DNA of 64,000 bases from an uncultured Pelagibacteraceae bacterium (GTDB lineage Bacteria; Pseudomonadota; Alphaproteobacteria; Pelagibacterales; Pelagibacteraceae): contig CABYFB010000004.1 in NCBI GenBank assembly GCA_902518165.1, positions 62,001 to 126,000 on the forward strand, read 5' to 3'. Made by a program: the position numbers and the translations under genes. Shown one piece after another: positions 36,692 to 46,144 of the stretch (its first letter is position 1; every line of letters begins with the position of its first letter). The notes under the pieces were generated by a model. It was not told the DNA's origin and did no database searches. It was given only the letters and a program-made list of their open reading frames with translations.

Positions 36692-37933
36692 GTGGATGAA
36701 AAAAATCTAAAAATTGGAATTATTGGTGCTGGAATACAAGGTGTTTGTAACGCTTTATTTCTACAAAAAAAAGGTTTTCAAGTAATACTTTTTGATAGAG
36801 AGGAGCCAGGAAGTGCGGCATCATATGGAAATGCTGGTCACTTTTCTCCTTATGCGTCTGTTCCTTTAAACAGACCAGATGTCATAGCAGATGTTCCATC
36901 AATGTTAATTAGTTCAAGAGGACCATTAGCTTTAAAGTGGAACTATGTGCCGAAGATGATTCCTTGGTTTGCAAGATTTATATTAAATTGTAGAGAAGAA
37001 AAAATGATGCATACAGCTAAAAATATGCATCAAATTTTAGATCAATCATTACCAGCATTCGATGAATTATTTGACGAAATTGATTTAGAGGGATTAGTTG
37101 AAAATAATGGAATTCTCTATGTTTGGAATGATCAAAATATGAAAAGTAGAGAATTAGAAATAAGAATTAGAGATCAGCTTGGTGTAAAGCAACAACTAGT
37201 AAATAAAAAAGAAATTCACGATTTAGAACCAAACTTAAAACCATTTTATCATGGCGGAGTATTTTATGATTATGCAAGACACGCAAGAAATCCTAGAAAA
37301 ATTTTAATAAAGTTATTTGAAAGTTTTGTAAACAAAGGTGGAAAATTTTTAAAATTAAATATTCAAGATATAGATTTTGACGAAGAAAAACCTGTTTTAA
37401 GAACAGAAACGCAAAGATTTATTTTTGATAAACTTGTTATTGCATGTGGAGCATTTTCAAAAAGATTAACTGATAAATTACATGAAAATATTCCTTTAGA
37501 TACTGAAAGAGGCTATCACGTTCACTTCAAAGATTATGATCATTTAATTTCAAGACCAATTGTTTATGCAAATAGAGGCTTTGGAATGACTCCAATGGAA
37601 CAGGGTTTACGTGTTGTTGGTACAGTAGAATTTGGAGGTTTAGAAAACTCCCCATCTAAATCTAGAATAAAAAACTTGATATTAAACGCAAAGGATATGT
37701 TAGATGGGTTACCAGAGCATAAAGATGAGTGGCTTGGATTTAGACCCACATTACCAGATTTTCTACCAGTTCTAGGTCCTTCAAAAAACTATAAAAATGT
37801 TTTCTATTCATTTGGTCATCATCATTTAGGTTGGACACTTGGTGCAATATCAGGAAAAATTATATCTAAAATGATCTCAGGTGAGAATACTAACTTAGAT
37901 CTGCAACCATACAGTTCAATAAGGTTTAGTTAA
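36692..37933 (+). CDS. FAD-dependent amino-acid oxidoreductase (DadA/DAO family)
   Basis: The 413-residue protein starts with GTG. It has an N-terminal FAD-binding motif IGIIGAGIQGVCNALFL and the DAO-family block PGSAASYGNAGHFSPYA, where the GNAG part is typical of D-amino-acid dehydrogenase DadA. Later GFRPTLPDFLPVLGPS and FYSFGHHHLGWTLG match the family C-terminus. Such enzymes oxidise D-amino acids or hydroxyproline-type substrates and pass electrons to the respiratory chain. It is followed by a permease and a hydroxyacid dehydrogenase on the same strand. Substrate not determinable. Confidence 0.85.
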   Translation: MDEKNLKIGIIGAGIQGVCNALFLQKKGFQVILFDREEPGSAASYGNAGHFSPYASVPLNRPDVIADVPSMLISSRGPLALKWNYVPKMIPWFARFILNCREEKMMHTAKNMHQILDQSLPAFDELFDEIDLEGLVENNGILYVWNDQNMKSRELEIRIRDQLGVKQQLVNKKEIHDLEPNLKPFYHGGVFYDYARHARNPRKILIKLFESFVNKGGKFLKLNIQDIDFDEEKPVLRTETQRFIFDKLVIACGAFSKRLTDKLHENIPLDTERGYHVHFKDYDHLISRPIVYANRGFGMTPMEQGLRVVGTVEFGGLENSPSKSRIKNLILNAKDMLDGLPEHKDEWLGFRPTLPDFLPVLGPSKNYKNVFYSFGHHHLGWTLGAISGKIISKMISGENTNLDLQPYSSIRFS

Positions 37934-37960
37934 AAGTAATCTTTTATAGTAATCTATCTA

Positions 37961-38866
37961 ATGCTTGAAAATAAAAGTAATGTCATAATTGCATCGATTT
38001 TGCTTTTTTTAGCAGCTTTGTTTTGGTCCGGAAATTTTATTGTTGGAAAGATTGCAGGTTTAAATGACATACCTCCAATATCGTTAAACATATTAAGATG
38101 GTCCTTGGCATTTCTAATTTTACTACCTCTCACTTACAAAGAGATGCTTGAAAAAAAAGAATTAATTTTTAAAAATTTTTATCTATTATGTTTTCTAGGT
38201 ATAACAGCGGTCAGTATTTTTAATTCAGCTCTTTTTTATTCTTTGAAAACTACACAAGTAATTACCGGCGTACTTATGATTTCTACTGTTCCAGTAATGA
38301 TCATTTTATTCTCTATTATTTTAAAAATAGAAAAAACAAATACTTTTCAAGTTGTCGGAGTTATTTTTTCTTTATTAGGTGTGTTATTTATAATTTCTAA
38401 AGCAGATTTTGAAGTCTTTAAAAATTTAGCTTTTGAAAAAGGAGATTTATATGCGTTATTTGCGATGATATCCTGGTCACTTTATTCTGCTCTTTTAAAG
38501 AAAAAAAATTATGGATTATCTCCTATAACTTTACTTCAAGTTGTTATTGGTCTTGGTGTAATATTTCTTATACCAATGTATGCAATAGATTATATTTACA
38601 TTGGTAATCGAATTATAATTAATACAAATTTCATTCTTGTTTTATCTTATGTTGTTTTGTTGCCCGGCATCATTTCTTTTTTTTTCTGGATAAAAGGTGT
38701 TGCTTTAATAGGCGCTAATAGAGCAGGAATTTATTTACATTTAATGCCAATTCTTGCAGCAATTCTAGCGATGATAATATTTGATGAAGTATTATTATTT
38801 TATCATTATATCGGTGGAATATTTATTATTTCAGGGATATTACTTTCAAACAAAAAAAATGCATAA
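37961..38866 (+). CDS. EamA-family (DMT) transporter
   Basis: The 301-residue protein has about ten membrane helices in two EamA repeats, with the family start LFWSGNFIVGKIAG and the second repeat beginning ALFAMISWSLYSALLKKK. DMT transporters export or import amino acids and other small metabolites. It lies 27 bp after the oxidoreductase gene and overlaps the start of the hydroxyacid dehydrogenase by 8 bp, so all three may share a substrate (inference). Confidence 0.9.
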   Translation: MLENKSNVIIASILLFLAALFWSGNFIVGKIAGLNDIPPISLNILRWSLAFLILLPLTYKEMLEKKELIFKNFYLLCFLGITAVSIFNSALFYSLKTTQVITGVLMISTVPVMIILFSIILKIEKTNTFQVVGVIFSLLGVLFIISKADFEVFKNLAFEKGDLYALFAMISWSLYSALLKKKNYGLSPITLLQVVIGLGVIFLIPMYAIDYIYIGNRIIINTNFILVLSYVVLLPGIISFFFWIKGVALIGANRAGIYLHLMPILAAILAMIIFDEVLLFYHYIGGIFIISGILLSNKKNA

Positions 38867-39809
38867 AGTAGCTATACTTGACGATTATCAAAACATTGTA
38901 AAAGATTTTATTGATCTTAAAAAATTATCTTCAAAATATGAATTTCAAATTTTTAATCAGCCTTTTGAAAATGAGGATGATGCAATAGAACAACTGAAAG
39001 AATTTGAAGTACTTTTTATAATGCGAGAAAGAACAAAAATAACAAAACAATTAATAGAAAGTTTAAAAAAATTAAAACTAATTGTTACAAGTGGAATGAG
39101 AAACAAATCTATAGATTTAGATGCTGCTAAGAAAAATAAAATTTTGGTTACTGGTACTGAAATCAATAGCAACCCAACACCAGAGTTGACTTGGGCATTA
39201 ATTTTGGGACTTGCAAGAAATTTTAAAACGGAAATAGATAATATGTATCAAGGTTACTGGCAGTCAACAATTGGAGTGGAGCTTAAAGGTAAGATATTAG
39301 GTTTACTTGGATTGGGTAGAGTAGGTTCTGAAGTTGCTAAAATTGGTAAAGCTTTTGGTATGCAAATTATGGCTTGGAGTGAAAATTTAAACTTAGATAA
39401 ATGCAAAGAGCTTGATGTTTTGCCATGCAGCAAGGATGACTTAATCCAAAATTCAGATTTTCTGTCAATTCATGTTCAAGGAGGAGATAGATATAGAAAT
39501 TGTATTACTATTAAAGAATTTGAGAAAATGAAAAAAACCTCCTACTTAATAAATACCTCAAGAGGTGAAATAGTTAATGAAGATGATTTAATTATAGCAT
39601 TATCAACAAATATTATAGCTGGCGCAGGCATAGATGTTTACGAAAAAGAACCGCTCCCTGAAAGCCACAAGCTTAGATTCGTACAGAATGCTCTTTTACT
39701 TCCTCACATTGGTTATGTAACTGCCGAAAATTATGAAACTTTCTACACTCAAATGATAGAGAATCTTGATAGTTTTATATCTGGTAAACCAAAAAGGGTC
39801 ATTGAGTAA
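38859..39809 (+). CDS. D-isomer-specific 2-hydroxyacid dehydrogenase
   Basis: The 316-residue protein has an NAD-binding glycine motif LGLLGLGRVGSEVAKI and the catalytic residues of the family: Arg in INTSRGEIVNE, Glu in DVYEKEPLP and His in LLPHIGYVTA. Start at ATG 38859 (MHKVAILDDYQN); an earlier start would add unrelated hydrophobic residues read from the permease gene. It reduces a 2-keto acid or oxidises a D-2-hydroxyacid; the exact substrate is unclear. Confidence 0.88.
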   Translation: MHKVAILDDYQNIVKDFIDLKKLSSKYEFQIFNQPFENEDDAIEQLKEFEVLFIMRERTKITKQLIESLKKLKLIVTSGMRNKSIDLDAAKKNKILVTGTEINSNPTPELTWALILGLARNFKTEIDNMYQGYWQSTIGVELKGKILGLLGLGRVGSEVAKIGKAFGMQIMAWSENLNLDKCKELDVLPCSKDDLIQNSDFLSIHVQGGDRYRNCITIKEFEKMKKTSYLINTSRGEIVNEDDLIIALSTNIIAGAGIDVYEKEPLPESHKLRFVQNALLLPHIGYVTAENYETFYTQMIENLDSFISGKPKRVIE

Positions 39810-39868
39810 ATTAAATTAAGACAATTTTTAAAGATATAAATTTTAATTTTTTGTGTATAATTAATTTG

Positions 39869-42523
39869 ATGAGCAAAGAATTTAAAGCTAATCAAAATCA
39901 AAAATTAGATAATCAAGAGTTAAATGATTGGTTAGACTCTCTTGATGCAGTAGTTGAAAATCATGGTAGAGAGGGTGCCAAACTAATTTTAGAAAAACTT
40001 GAGAAAAGAGCAAAAGATTTAAGAGTATTATATTCACCAGTTCCATATTCACCATACAGAAATACGATATCTCAATATGATCAAGGAATTTATCCTGGAG
40101 ATTTAGCAATTGAGGAAAAAATAACAGCAATTTTAAGATGGAATGCTTTAACCATGGTTATGAAAGCAAATAAAAATTATGGTGGGCTTGGAGGACATAT
40201 AGCAAGTTATGCATCTTTTGCTGAAGTATTTGAAACTGGATTTAATCATTTTTTTAAAGGTGGTGATGAAGCAGATTTAATTTTTTATCAATCACAGTGT
40301 ACAACTGGAATATATGCAAGATCTTTTTTAGAGGGAAGATTAACAAAAAATCATTTAGAACATTATAGACAGGAATTAAATGAGCAAGGACTGTCTTCAT
40401 ACTGTCATCCTTATTTGATGAGAGATTACTGGACATTTACCACATCGTCCATGGGCATAGGTTTAGTTAATGCAATTTACCAAGCTCGTTTCATGAAATA
40501 TTTAGAAAATAGAAACTTATTAAAAACTAATAAAAGAGTTTGGGGTTTATTTGGAGATGGTGAAATGGATGAACCTGAAAGTTTGGCTGGATTATCTATC
40601 GCCTCAAGAGAAAAATTAGATAATTTAACTTTTATTATAAATTGCAATCTTCAAAGATTAGATGGACCTGTAAGAGGCAATGGACAAATAATTCAAGAAC
40701 TTGAGACAATCTTTAAAGCTAATGGATGGAATGTTATAAAAGTTCTTTGGGGATCTGAATGGGATAAGATTTTTCAACAAGATAAAGATCACTTGTTATT
40801 GAAACGTTTTGCTAAAACTGTAGACGGAAAATATCAAACTTTAGGGGCAAGAGATGGTGAGTATAATCTTAAAAACTTTTTTGCAGAGGATCCAGAAGTT
40901 TTAAAATTGGTTTCTTCACTTAGTAAAGATGAAATTGATAAATTAAAAAGAGGAGGTCATGATTTTAAAAAACTTTATGCTGCTTTTAATGCTGCAGTTA
41001 ATAATAAGGGCAAACCTACAGTTATTTTAGCTAAAACTAAAAAAGGTTATGGAATGGGTAAAGCTGGCGAGTCAAAAATGACTAACCACCAGCAAAAAGA
41101 ATTAAATCTTGATGCATTAAAAGAGTTTAGAGATCGTTTTCAATTAGATATTCCAGATAATAAACTAGAAAATATGGAGTTTTATAAACCAGATGAAAAT
41201 TCTGAGGAAATAAAATACTTAAAAAAAAGAAGGGAAGCTCTAGGAGGGTCTTTACCTAAAAGAAGCTTTAAAGAAGTAGAATTAGTTACTCCAAAAATTG
41301 AAAAACATTCAAACTTTTTATTCGAAGAAAGTGATAGAGAATATTCAACAACGACTGGACTGGTAAGATCTTTAGGAAACATAATGAGAGATAAAGAGTT
41401 TGGAAAAAGGGTCGTACCAATAGTTGCTGATGAAGCTAGGACTTTTGGAATGGCTAATTTATTTTCACAAATTGGAATATATTCACCAGAGGGTCAGTTA
41501 TATGAACCAGAGGATGCGACTTCTATTTTGAAATATCAAGAATCAAAAACTGGACAATTATTAGAGGAAGGAATTAATGAAGCTGGAGCCATATCTTCAT
41601 GGTTAGCTGCAGCAACTTCTTATAGTAATCATAATTTTCCAATGATGCCGTTTTATATTTTTTACTCAATGTTTGGTTTTCAAAGAATCGGAGATTTGAT
41701 TTGGGCGGCAGCTGATCAAATGCCTAGAGGATTTTTAATTGGTGCAACAGCTGGCCGAACTACTTTAGCTGGAGAAGGATTACAACACCAAGATGGACAA
41801 AGTCATATAATTGCATCAACATTTCCAAATTTAAAATCTTACGATCCTTGTTTTGCAAGTGAGCTAGCGATTATTTTTGATGAAGGAATGAAAAGAATGA
41901 TGACAGAATGTAAAGATGAATTTTATTATATTACTGTGAATAATGAAAAATACTCTCATCCAAAAATTGATATAAAAAATAAAGATGGAATAATTAAAGG
42001 TGGTTACCTTTTTAAAGATAATTCTAATGATAAAATTAATATAAATTTATTAGGATCTGGACCAATATTTAGAGAATGTATCGAAGCCTCTAAAATACTT
42101 AAAGATGAATTTGGAATTGGTTCAAGATTGTACAGCATAACAAGCTATTCAGAGTTAGAAAAAAATGCTAAATCAGTTTTAAGACAAAACACATTGTCCC
42201 CTGCAAATAAAAAACAAAATTATTTGCAGCAGCTAATTTCTAATGACGACCCTATAATTGCTACTTCAGATTATGTAAGAGCATATTCACAATTAATCTC
42301 TAGTCACATAAATAATAAGTTTTTAGCAATGGGCACTGATGGTTTTGGAAGAAGTGATACGCGAAAAAATTTGAGAGACTTTTTTGAGGTAGATAGCAAA
42401 CATATAGTCGCTAGTTCTTTGTATTCACTTTACGAAGACAATAAAGCTCCATTAGAAACACTAGAAAAAGCAATTAGTAAATATAATCTCAACAATAATA
42501 AGAATAATCCTTGGGAAATATAG
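39869..42523 (+). CDS. aceE: Pyruvate dehydrogenase E1, homodimeric type
   Basis: The 884-residue protein matches the length and motifs of AceE. It contains the thiamine-diphosphate loop GDGEMDEPESLAG, then NCNLQRLDGPVRGNGQ, and the C-terminal GRSDTRKNLRDFFEVDSKHI. It decarboxylates pyruvate and feeds acetyl groups to a lipoyl E2. ATG 39869 is preferred to an in-frame TTG at 39851. No E2 or E3 gene lies near it in the window, unlike the usual aceEF operon. The next gene starts 15 bp later. Confidence 0.95.
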   Translation: MSKEFKANQNQKLDNQELNDWLDSLDAVVENHGREGAKLILEKLEKRAKDLRVLYSPVPYSPYRNTISQYDQGIYPGDLAIEEKITAILRWNALTMVMKANKNYGGLGGHIASYASFAEVFETGFNHFFKGGDEADLIFYQSQCTTGIYARSFLEGRLTKNHLEHYRQELNEQGLSSYCHPYLMRDYWTFTTSSMGIGLVNAIYQARFMKYLENRNLLKTNKRVWGLFGDGEMDEPESLAGLSIASREKLDNLTFIINCNLQRLDGPVRGNGQIIQELETIFKANGWNVIKVLWGSEWDKIFQQDKDHLLLKRFAKTVDGKYQTLGARDGEYNLKNFFAEDPEVLKLVSSLSKDEIDKLKRGGHDFKKLYAAFNAAVNNKGKPTVILAKTKKGYGMGKAGESKMTNHQQKELNLDALKEFRDRFQLDIPDNKLENMEFYKPDENSEEIKYLKKRREALGGSLPKRSFKEVELVTPKIEKHSNFLFEESDREYSTTTGLVRSLGNIMRDKEFGKRVVPIVADEARTFGMANLFSQIGIYSPEGQLYEPEDATSILKYQESKTGQLLEEGINEAGAISSWLAAATSYSNHNFPMMPFYIFYSMFGFQRIGDLIWAAADQMPRGFLIGATAGRTTLAGEGLQHQDGQSHIIASTFPNLKSYDPCFASELAIIFDEGMKRMMTECKDEFYYITVNNEKYSHPKIDIKNKDGIIKGGYLFKDNSNDKININLLGSGPIFRECIEASKILKDEFGIGSRLYSITSYSELEKNAKSVLRQNTLSPANKKQNYLQQLISNDDPIIATSDYVRAYSQLISSHINNKFLAMGTDGFGRSDTRKNLRDFFEVDSKHIVASSLYSLYEDNKAPLETLEKAISKYNLNNNKNNPWEI

Positions 42524-42538
42524 TTCCTACTAATTTTT

Positions 42539-43432
42539 ATGGAATTACCTGTCGTCAATCATAAAGATTATGAAGCTCAATTAAATGAAGATAATAAATT
42601 CCCTATAAAAAAATTTGGAGAATTAGCTAAAGTGTTAATTAAAAATAAAATTGTTAAAAATTTCTATATTCCAGAGCCATGTTCAGTAGAAACTTTAAAA
42701 GAAGCACATACAGAGGACTATATAAATAAGATAAAAAATAAAACTTTAAATAAAAACGAGATTAGAAAAATTGGTTTTCCTTTGGTTGATAGTGTTGTCA
42801 GAAGATCATTTATTGCAACAGGAGGAACCGTGCTTGCTACAAAGTTAGCATTAAATTATGGTTTAGCTTGTAATACAGCAGGAGGGAGTCATCACGCAAC
42901 ATCTAATGAAGGAGCTGGATTTTGTGTTTTTAATGATGTCGCGGTAGCAGCCAAATATTTAACCTCAAGAGGATTAGCAAATAAAATATTAATTATTGAT
43001 TTAGATGTTCACCAGGGTAATGGCAATTCTGAAATATTTAAAAATGATAATCAAGTCTTTACATTTAGCATGCATTCGAAAGTTAATTATCCAGCAAAAA
43101 AATCAGTAAGTGATCTTGATATTGAATTAGAGGAAAATTTAGAAGATAGAGAATATATTGATATTTTAAAAAATAACTTAAAATATTTGAATGAAGAAGA
43201 GTTTGATTTTGTTTTTTATATCGCTGGAGTTGATATTCACTATAATGACAGGTTGGGTAAACTAAAAATTTCTGATAATGGTATATTTGAAAGAGATGAA
43301 TTAGTTATTGAAAATTTTTTCTCAAATAAAATTCCTATATGTGGAGTATTAGGAGGCGGATATAACGAAGATTTTAACAAACTAGTAGAATTACATTCTA
43401 GTTTACACAAAACATGTGCTAAATTTTTATAA
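42539..43432 (+). CDS. Histone-deacetylase-like amidohydrolase
   Basis: The 297-residue protein belongs to the HDAC/acetoin-utilisation/acetylpolyamine amidohydrolase superfamily. Visible are the His-His pair in TAGGSHHATSNEGAGFCVFN, the zinc site IIDLDVHQGNGN and a later zinc Asp in IAGVDIHYNDRLGKL. It is expected to remove acetyl groups from amines or lysines. It is compact, one domain, and resembles class IV HDAC-like bacterial proteins. It lies 15 bp after aceE and overlaps msrB by one base. Confidence 0.9.
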   Translation: MELPVVNHKDYEAQLNEDNKFPIKKFGELAKVLIKNKIVKNFYIPEPCSVETLKEAHTEDYINKIKNKTLNKNEIRKIGFPLVDSVVRRSFIATGGTVLATKLALNYGLACNTAGGSHHATSNEGAGFCVFNDVAVAAKYLTSRGLANKILIIDLDVHQGNGNSEIFKNDNQVFTFSMHSKVNYPAKKSVSDLDIELEENLEDREYIDILKNNLKYLNEEEFDFVFYIAGVDIHYNDRLGKLKISDNGIFERDELVIENFFSNKIPICGVLGGGYNEDFNKLVELHSSLHKTCAKFL

Positions 43433-43800
43433 TGAAAAAAAATTCAAATTTAACTCCAGAACAAGAAAACGTTTTATTCAATGAAGCAACTGAACCTCCT
43501 GGTTCAAGTGAATTAAATAATGAAAAGCGAGAGGGTACATATCACTGCGCTAACTGTGATGCCGAATTATTTAAATCATCAACAAAATATGAAAGTGGAT
43601 CAGGATGGCCATCTTTTTACAAATCTCTTCCAGATGTATTTGATACCAAAACTGATCATTATATCGGTTACGCTAGGACAGAGTATCATTGCAAAAAATG
43701 TGGTGGACATCACGGACATATATTTGATGATGGGCCACAACCAACTGGAAAAAGATACTGCAATAACGGAGTATGCTTAGTTTTTAAGCCAGATAATTAA
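43432..43800 (+). CDS. msrB: Peptide methionine (R)-S-oxide reductase MsrB
   Basis: The 122-residue protein has the two zinc CxxC pairs (CANC and CKKC), the substrate motif SGSGWPSFY, HHGHIFDDGPQPTGKRYC and the catalytic Cys in RYCNN. It repairs oxidised methionine. It is short and single-domain, as usual. No signal peptide is present, so it acts in the cytosol. It is cotranscribed with the deacetylase-like gene. Confidence 0.95.
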   Translation: MKKNSNLTPEQENVLFNEATEPPGSSELNNEKREGTYHCANCDAELFKSSTKYESGSGWPSFYKSLPDVFDTKTDHYIGYARTEYHCKKCGGHHGHIFDDGPQPTGKRYCNNGVCLVFKPDN

Positions 43801-43836
43801 TTGTAATCAAAATAAAAATAAATTAAAATTTTAAGG

Positions 43837-44727
43837 ATGTATTTATTAAATAAGTTAATTTTTGTAACTTGCTTGTCTCTATTCACGACTTTTGCGTACG
43901 CAGATACAAGTAATGATATAATAAATAAACTTTCAGACAAAGTTTCATCATTTGTTGAGAATACTTTAGGAGGAGACACTGAATTCTCTTTAGAGTTTCC
44001 AGAGAATGATGAAGTGGAATTAGAATTACTTAAATTTAAAGAATTAGATAGTTCTGAAAATCAAAATTCATTTTCACAATTGAGTTTGCATACTCAGGAA
44101 GTGAACGATGATACTAGATTTATCTTGAACCTAGGTTATGGCCAAAGATATATATCTTCAGACAAATCAATGATCACAGGAATAAATGCATTCGTTGACT
44201 ATGACACAGAAGGTCATGCAAGAACAAGTTTGGGAGTTGAGGCAAAAGCTCCAATTTTAGAATTAACAGGAAATTACTATCTAGGTTTATCTGGTGTAGA
44301 GACGATAGATGGGACAAAAGAAAAAGTATTAGATGGTTATGAACTAAATTTATCATCTCAATTGCCATTTATGCCCTGGACAAGAATTAATATCCAAAAT
44401 TATGATTTTGAAAAAGATAAAGCATCTGACAATACTGGTGGAAATCTAGTTTCGTTAGAAATGAATTTATCACCTAGTATACAATTTGAGGCTTCTAGAA
44501 ACTTTATAGACACAAATGGTGTTGAAGATGAGAATTCTTTCAAAATTATGTATTACAATCCTCCAAGAAATAAAACATCACTTCAGGACGGGTTTTTATC
44601 AGCGAGTGCTTTTGAAAAAGGTGATGTCGAAGCAAAAATGAAAGACAAAGTTAGAAGAAGAAATGCAATGACAATTGAAGTACAGGGGGCAGTTGTACTA
44701 ACTTGCTCAGGAGGTGGTTGTAAATAA
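43837..44727 (+). CDS. Inverse-autotransporter-type beta-barrel without passenger
   Basis: The 296-residue protein has a signal peptide (cut near AYA|DTSN), a helical/acidic stretch, and a beta-barrel that matches the inverse-autotransporter (intimin/invasin) fold. Recognisable blocks are LNLGYGQRYI, GINAFVDYDTEGHARTSLGV and ELTGNYYLGLSGVE. Intimin-type proteins carry Ig-like passenger domains after the barrel; here only about 60 residues follow, ending in TCSGGGCK. It may be a reduced porin-like form or present its short tail. The ATG has AAGG directly in front, too close for a good ribosome site, so the start is uncertain. Confidence 0.75.
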   Translation: MYLLNKLIFVTCLSLFTTFAYADTSNDIINKLSDKVSSFVENTLGGDTEFSLEFPENDEVELELLKFKELDSSENQNSFSQLSLHTQEVNDDTRFILNLGYGQRYISSDKSMITGINAFVDYDTEGHARTSLGVEAKAPILELTGNYYLGLSGVETIDGTKEKVLDGYELNLSSQLPFMPWTRINIQNYDFEKDKASDNTGGNLVSLEMNLSPSIQFEASRNFIDTNGVEDENSFKIMYYNPPRNKTSLQDGFLSASAFEKGDVEAKMKDKVRRRNAMTIEVQGAVVLTCSGGGCK

Positions 44728-44737
44728 AAAATTACTT

Positions 44738-45436
44738 ATGAAAAATTTAATCAAATCAATATTAATTTTGTTTATCTCATTTTATTCATTTAATACATTT
44801 GCAGCAACAGGAGCTGCAACAGAATATAAAGTTACAATGACAAAACTCGAACTCTGTGAAACTGGAAGCACCACAGCAAATTGTTTAAATCCATTGACTA
44901 TATCACCATCAGGAACATCTGGTGCTGTAGATATTGCATCAGTCAGTGCAGGAGCCACAGCTGGATCTTATGGAAATATTGCAAAAGCAAAAATAGGAAC
45001 CTTATATACTTACATTCAAATTACTATGAGTAGACAATTTTCAATAACAGGAACCGCAGGCAGTTGTGCAACTAAAGCAGGAGAAACAGGAAGTAAAACT
45101 GCAGATGCAAAAGGGCAGACTGGAGGAACTCCTGGATCATCAACATTATATGTTCCAGATAGCAATGCTTATGATGATCATATGAATGGATCAGTGGACT
45201 CATTGGGTGCAACAGTTTCAAATGATGGAGTAGTAGGAAGTAATGATGAGTATTTTCAATACAGAAAAATTATATCAGGAGGCGGATTAAAAGTTAAAGC
45301 AGGAGACTTTCCAACAGTAAAAGTAGCGTTTGATGTCTCAAATGCAGTTGGTGAAGGTACTGGTGGTGCAGCTGCATGCACTGCTAATGTTATGTATGCA
45401 AATGAACCGGGAATGACAATATCATTTGTCGATTAA
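44738..45436 (+). CDS. Secreted protein of unknown function next to the barrel
   Basis: The 232-residue protein starts at ATG 44738 with a signal peptide ending FNTFA|ATGA. The mature protein is rich in Gly, Ala, Thr and Ser and has six cysteines. The spacing (e.g. CETGSTTANC, SCATKAG, ACTANVMY) suggests disulfides. It begins 10 bp after the barrel gene. I do not recognise the family. It may be an extracellular or surface product working with the barrel, an inference from adjacency. Confidence 0.75.
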   Translation: MKNLIKSILILFISFYSFNTFAATGAATEYKVTMTKLELCETGSTTANCLNPLTISPSGTSGAVDIASVSAGATAGSYGNIAKAKIGTLYTYIQITMSRQFSITGTAGSCATKAGETGSKTADAKGQTGGTPGSSTLYVPDSNAYDDHMNGSVDSLGATVSNDGVVGSNDEYFQYRKIISGGGLKVKAGDFPTVKVAFDVSNAVGEGTGGAAACTANVMYANEPGMTISFVD

Positions 45437-45440
45437 AATA

Positions 45441-45695
45441 TTATTCTAAAGAACTTAAAAGTTTTCCAGTTTTCTCTAATTCTCTTAATTCCTGATAGCC
45501 TCCAACATGATAGTCATCAAAAAATATTTGAGGAATAGTTCTTCGTCCATTTGCTCTCTTAGTCATTTCGTCTCTTAGACCTTCTTTTGTTGATATATCT
45601 ATCTCATTATAATTAAGGTTATTTCTAGATAATAATCTTTTTGCTGCATCACAAAAGTTACACATTGGACCAGAGTAAACAGTTATATTTTTCAT
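45441..45695 (-). CDS. grxC: Glutaredoxin 3
   Basis: The 84-residue protein has a thioredoxin-fold dithiol active site CNFC, the cis-Pro region RRTIPQIFFDD and the glutathione-binding HVGGYQEL. Size and motifs fit GrxC. It reduces protein disulfides with glutathione. It ends 4 bp from the convergent secreted-protein gene. Confidence 0.94.
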   Translation of the reverse strand: MKNITVYSGPMCNFCDAAKRLLSRNNLNYNEIDISTKEGLRDEMTKRANGRRTIPQIFFDDYHVGGYQELRELEKTGKLLSSLE

Positions 45696-45727
45696 AAAGC
45701 AATATATAAGTTATGTTTCATAAATTA

Positions 45728-46024
45728 CTATAGTAAGTAATCATTTTTATTTATTTTTGACTTAATCTGTTTTCTTGAATATTCAAATTTTTTTCTATGT
45801 TTTATACTTTGCGAGCTAGCTCTTCTTCTCCAGAGTCTAAATGAAGATGGTTTTAAAGATCTCCTCATAATCTTAATAACTTCACCTTCAGTCTTTCCAG
45901 TTTTTTTTTCAATTTCTTCAAAAGTAATCCGGTCAGCCCACGCCGCCCATATAACCCAATCTGGACTCTCCAAAGGGGGTTCTGGATTTTTTACTCTGGT
46001 TGTGGGTCTGTGACTTTTTTTCAT
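45728..46024 (-). CDS. DUF2805-family small basic protein
   Basis: The 98-residue protein starts at ATG 46024. It carries DWVIWAAWADRITFEEIEKK and IMRRSLKPSSFRLWRRR, the DUF2805 (TIGR03643) pattern with a helix-turn-helix-like start and a basic second half. The function of the family is not established. It is 32 bp upstream of grxC on the same strand. Confidence 0.85.
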   Translation of the reverse strand: MKKSHRPTTRVKNPEPPLESPDWVIWAAWADRITFEEIEKKTGKTEGEVIKIMRRSLKPSSFRLWRRRASSQSIKHRKKFEYSRKQIKSKINKNDYLL

Positions 46025-46091
46025 CAAAATTCAATAAATTGCTAAAATTATTTTAATGCAAATATTTAAAGCTATGATATTATCACTTTTA

Positions 46092-46138
46092 GATAGTCCT
46101 ATCTAGCCATCTTTAGCTCCCGGTTTTTTAGGACTATC
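46092..46138 (+). promoter_or_regulatory. Inverted repeat over the ribosome site of the LysE-type gene
   Basis: GATAGTCCTA (46092-46101) and TAGGACTATC (46129-46138) form a perfect 10-bp stem with a 27-base loop. The right arm contains the AGGA that would serve as ribosome site for the ATG at 46145. In the folded state the site would be masked. No T-run follows, so it is not a simple terminator. It could be an RNA switch or a DNA operator. Confidence 0.5.
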
Positions 46139-46144
46139 CTTAAA

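Noticed and set aside
43520-43780. An 86-codon open frame inside msrB in another frame
   Set aside because: msrB has all its catalytic and zinc motifs; the overlapping frame has none and no ribosome site.
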